Shown here: in pieces, positions 13,245-14,486 of the stretch
Numbering within the stretch: the stretch's first letter is position 1
Layout: the number at the start of each line of letters is the position of its first letter
DNA from: Actinospica sp035712985
Lineage (GTDB): Bacteria > Actinomycetota > Actinomycetes > Streptomycetales > Catenulisporaceae
NCBI GenBank assembly: GCA_035712985.1
Contig: DASTAE010000213.1
Location: 1 to 14,486, forward strand
Direction: 5' to 3'
Length of the DNA: 14,486 bases
Position numbers and translations under genes: made by a program
Notes under the pieces: model-generated
What the model was told of the DNA's origin: nothing
The model's database searches: none
Seen by the model: only the letters and a program-made list of their open reading frames with translations

Positions 13245-14486
13245 ATGCGCAAGTGGGTGCCGCTCATCGCGGTATGCCTAGGTACGTTCATGCTGCTCGT
13301 GGATGTCACCATCGTCACGGTGGCGCTGCCCGACATGGCACGCCGCCTGGACACCACGTTCACCGACCTGCAATGGGTCCTGGACCTCTACGCCCTCGCG
13401 CTGGCCGCGCTGCTGCTCGGCGCCGGCTCGATCGCGGACCGCGTGGGCCAGCGCCGCGTGTACCTGGTCGGCCTAGTCGTCTTCACCGCCGCCTCACTGG
13501 CATGCGGCCTGTCCCGCAACGCCACCGAACTGATCGCCTTCCGCGGTGTGCAGGGCGTGGGCGGCGCGGCGATGCTGGCCACCACCGTCGCCCTGATCAG
13601 CCACCTCTACCAGGGACGAGACCGCGGCACCGCCTTCGGAGTATGGGGCGCCGTGAACGGCGCGGCGGCCGCAGCCGGCCCGATCCTGGGCGGCCTGCTG
13701 ACCCAGCACCTCGACTGGCGCTGGATCTTCTTCGTGAACCTGCCCATCGGCATCGCCGCCCTGGCCATGACCATCCGCGTGATCCCCGGTTACGCCGCCA
13801 AGCCCGCCCCCGGCGAGCGCGTCGACTTCGCCGGCCTGATCACCTTCACGATCGCCGCCGCCGCGATCACCTTCGCCCTCATCAAGGGCAACGACTACGG
13901 CTGGACCAGCACCCGCACCATCGCCCTCTTCGCAGCCGGCGCCGCATCCCTCTGCACCTTCACCATCATCGAACTCCGCGCCAAAACGCCGCTCCTGGAC
14001 CTAAGTCTCTTCCGAGCCAGAACCTTCAGCGGCACCATGATCGGCTCGCTTCTGCTGTCCGTGGCCGCCTTCTCCTACCTCGCCTACACATCCCTGTGGC
14101 TGCAGTCGGTCCTAGGCATGAGCCCCGTTACCGCAGGCCTCTGCTTCCTCCCCATGAGCATCGCCGCCTTCATCACGGCCTCCCTGGCCGGCCGTTTCCT
14201 AGAACACACCTCCCCCCAATGGCTGATCGGCGGCGGCCTCCTCCTCATCGGTGCAGGAGCCCTGCTCCAGGGGGTAATCAGCACCAACTCCAATTGGACA
14301 GTCCTCATCGCCGGCCTGGCCGTATCCGGCGTAGGCGTAGGCCTAAGCACCCCCTCCCTGGCTTCCACCGCCGTCGCCGCAGTCGGCTACCAGCGAGCAG
14401 GAATGGCCAGCGGCGCCGTAAACACGGCCCGCCAACTAGGCAACGCCCTAGGCATCGCAGTGCTAGGCGTCGTCTTCCACCAAGGC
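13245..14486 (+). CDS. MFS multidrug-type exporter, DHA2 (14-TM) family, 3' truncated by window
   Basis: The frame is open for 414 codons to the window edge. The product is a drug/H+ antiporter of the EmrB/QacA type. Motif D1 is L-V-D20-V-T-I-V-T-V-A-L-P in the first helix. Motif A is G61-S-I-A-D65-R-V-G-Q-R70-R between helices 2 and 3. Motif C lies near 135-150, ending G-P-I-L-G-G. About twelve of the expected fourteen helices are inside the window. The start is firm: AGGAGGAGG (13231-13239) lies 5 nt before ATG 13245. It is divergent from the Lrp-like regulator, so it may export an amino-acid-like or toxic metabolite. CTA and GTA codons are frequent, especially in the 3' half. Confidence 0.93.
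   Translation, partial: MRKWVPLIAVCLGTFMLLVDVTIVTVALPDMARRLDTTFTDLQWVLDLYALALAALLLGAGSIADRVGQRRVYLVGLVVFTAASLACGLSRNATELIAFRGVQGVGGAAMLATTVALISHLYQGRDRGTAFGVWGAVNGAAAAAGPILGGLLTQHLDWRWIFFVNLPIGIAALAMTIRVIPGYAAKPAPGERVDFAGLITFTIAAAAITFALIKGNDYGWTSTRTIALFAAGAASLCTFTIIELRAKTPLLDLSLFRARTFSGTMIGSLLLSVAAFSYLAYTSLWLQSVLGMSPVTAGLCFLPMSIAAFITASLAGRFLEHTSPQWLIGGGLLLIGAGALLQGVISTNSNWTVLIAGLAVSGVGVGLSTPSLASTAVAAVGYQRAGMASGAVNTARQLGNALGIAVLGVVFHQG

Overview
The window is high-GC DNA with strong G/C preference at third codon positions. It uses GTG starts freely, has short intergenic gaps, and is rich in TetR, MarR, Lrp/AsnC and XRE-MmyB regulators. This points to a chromosomal segment of a filamentous actinomycete (Streptomyces/Catenulispora type). 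The exact genus cannot be fixed from the sequence. No tRNA, rRNA, CRISPR array, insertion sequence or phage gene was seen.

Layout. 1-1980 is accessory-looking: an AadA-like nucleotidyltransferase (-), a 119-aa orphan (+), a 17-codon remnant of a lipase C-terminus (-) and a four-helix membrane protein (+). 1937-3541 (-) holds a secreted SGNH/GDSL hydrolase with its terminator, preceded by a MarR regulator with a candidate operator. 3615-5612 (-) holds a TetR regulator downstream of an HTH_42 (YcaQ/AlkX-type) DNA glycosylase. The glycosylase start is preceded by a sequence that matches the RecA-independent DNA-damage promoter (RecA-NDp/PafBC type) unusually well. 5685-7360 (+) is a type II NADH dehydrogenase with a perfect TATAAT box, a structured leader of about 160 nt and a strong terminator hairpin. 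7412-8140 (+) is a SanA/YdcF-like DUF218 protein, convergent with a CPA1 Na+/H+ antiporter (8167-9768, -). The antiporter lies behind an XRE-MmyB regulator (9832-10716, -). Divergent from that regulator is a small coupled cluster: a carboxymuconolactone-decarboxylase remnant, a 25-codon ORF and an aldo/keto reductase (11024-12001, +). 12017-13123 (-) is a double-domain Lrp/AsnC regulator with a tandem repeat at its 5' end. It is divergent from a DHA2-type MFS exporter that runs off the right edge.

Functionally the window mixes respiration (NDH-2), ion homeostasis, DNA crosslink repair, envelope/secreted functions and several regulator-target pairs (MarR-lipase, XRE-AKR, Lrp-MFS).

No wholly new multi-gene system is evident. 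The observations most worth checking are: the damage-type promoter fused to a leaderless start of the crosslink glycosylase; out-of-frame small ORFs with strong Shine-Dalgarno sequences whose stops fall exactly 7 nt before candidate GTG starts of two regulators; the two-frame repeat in the Lrp gene; and two gene remnants (lipase and CMD).
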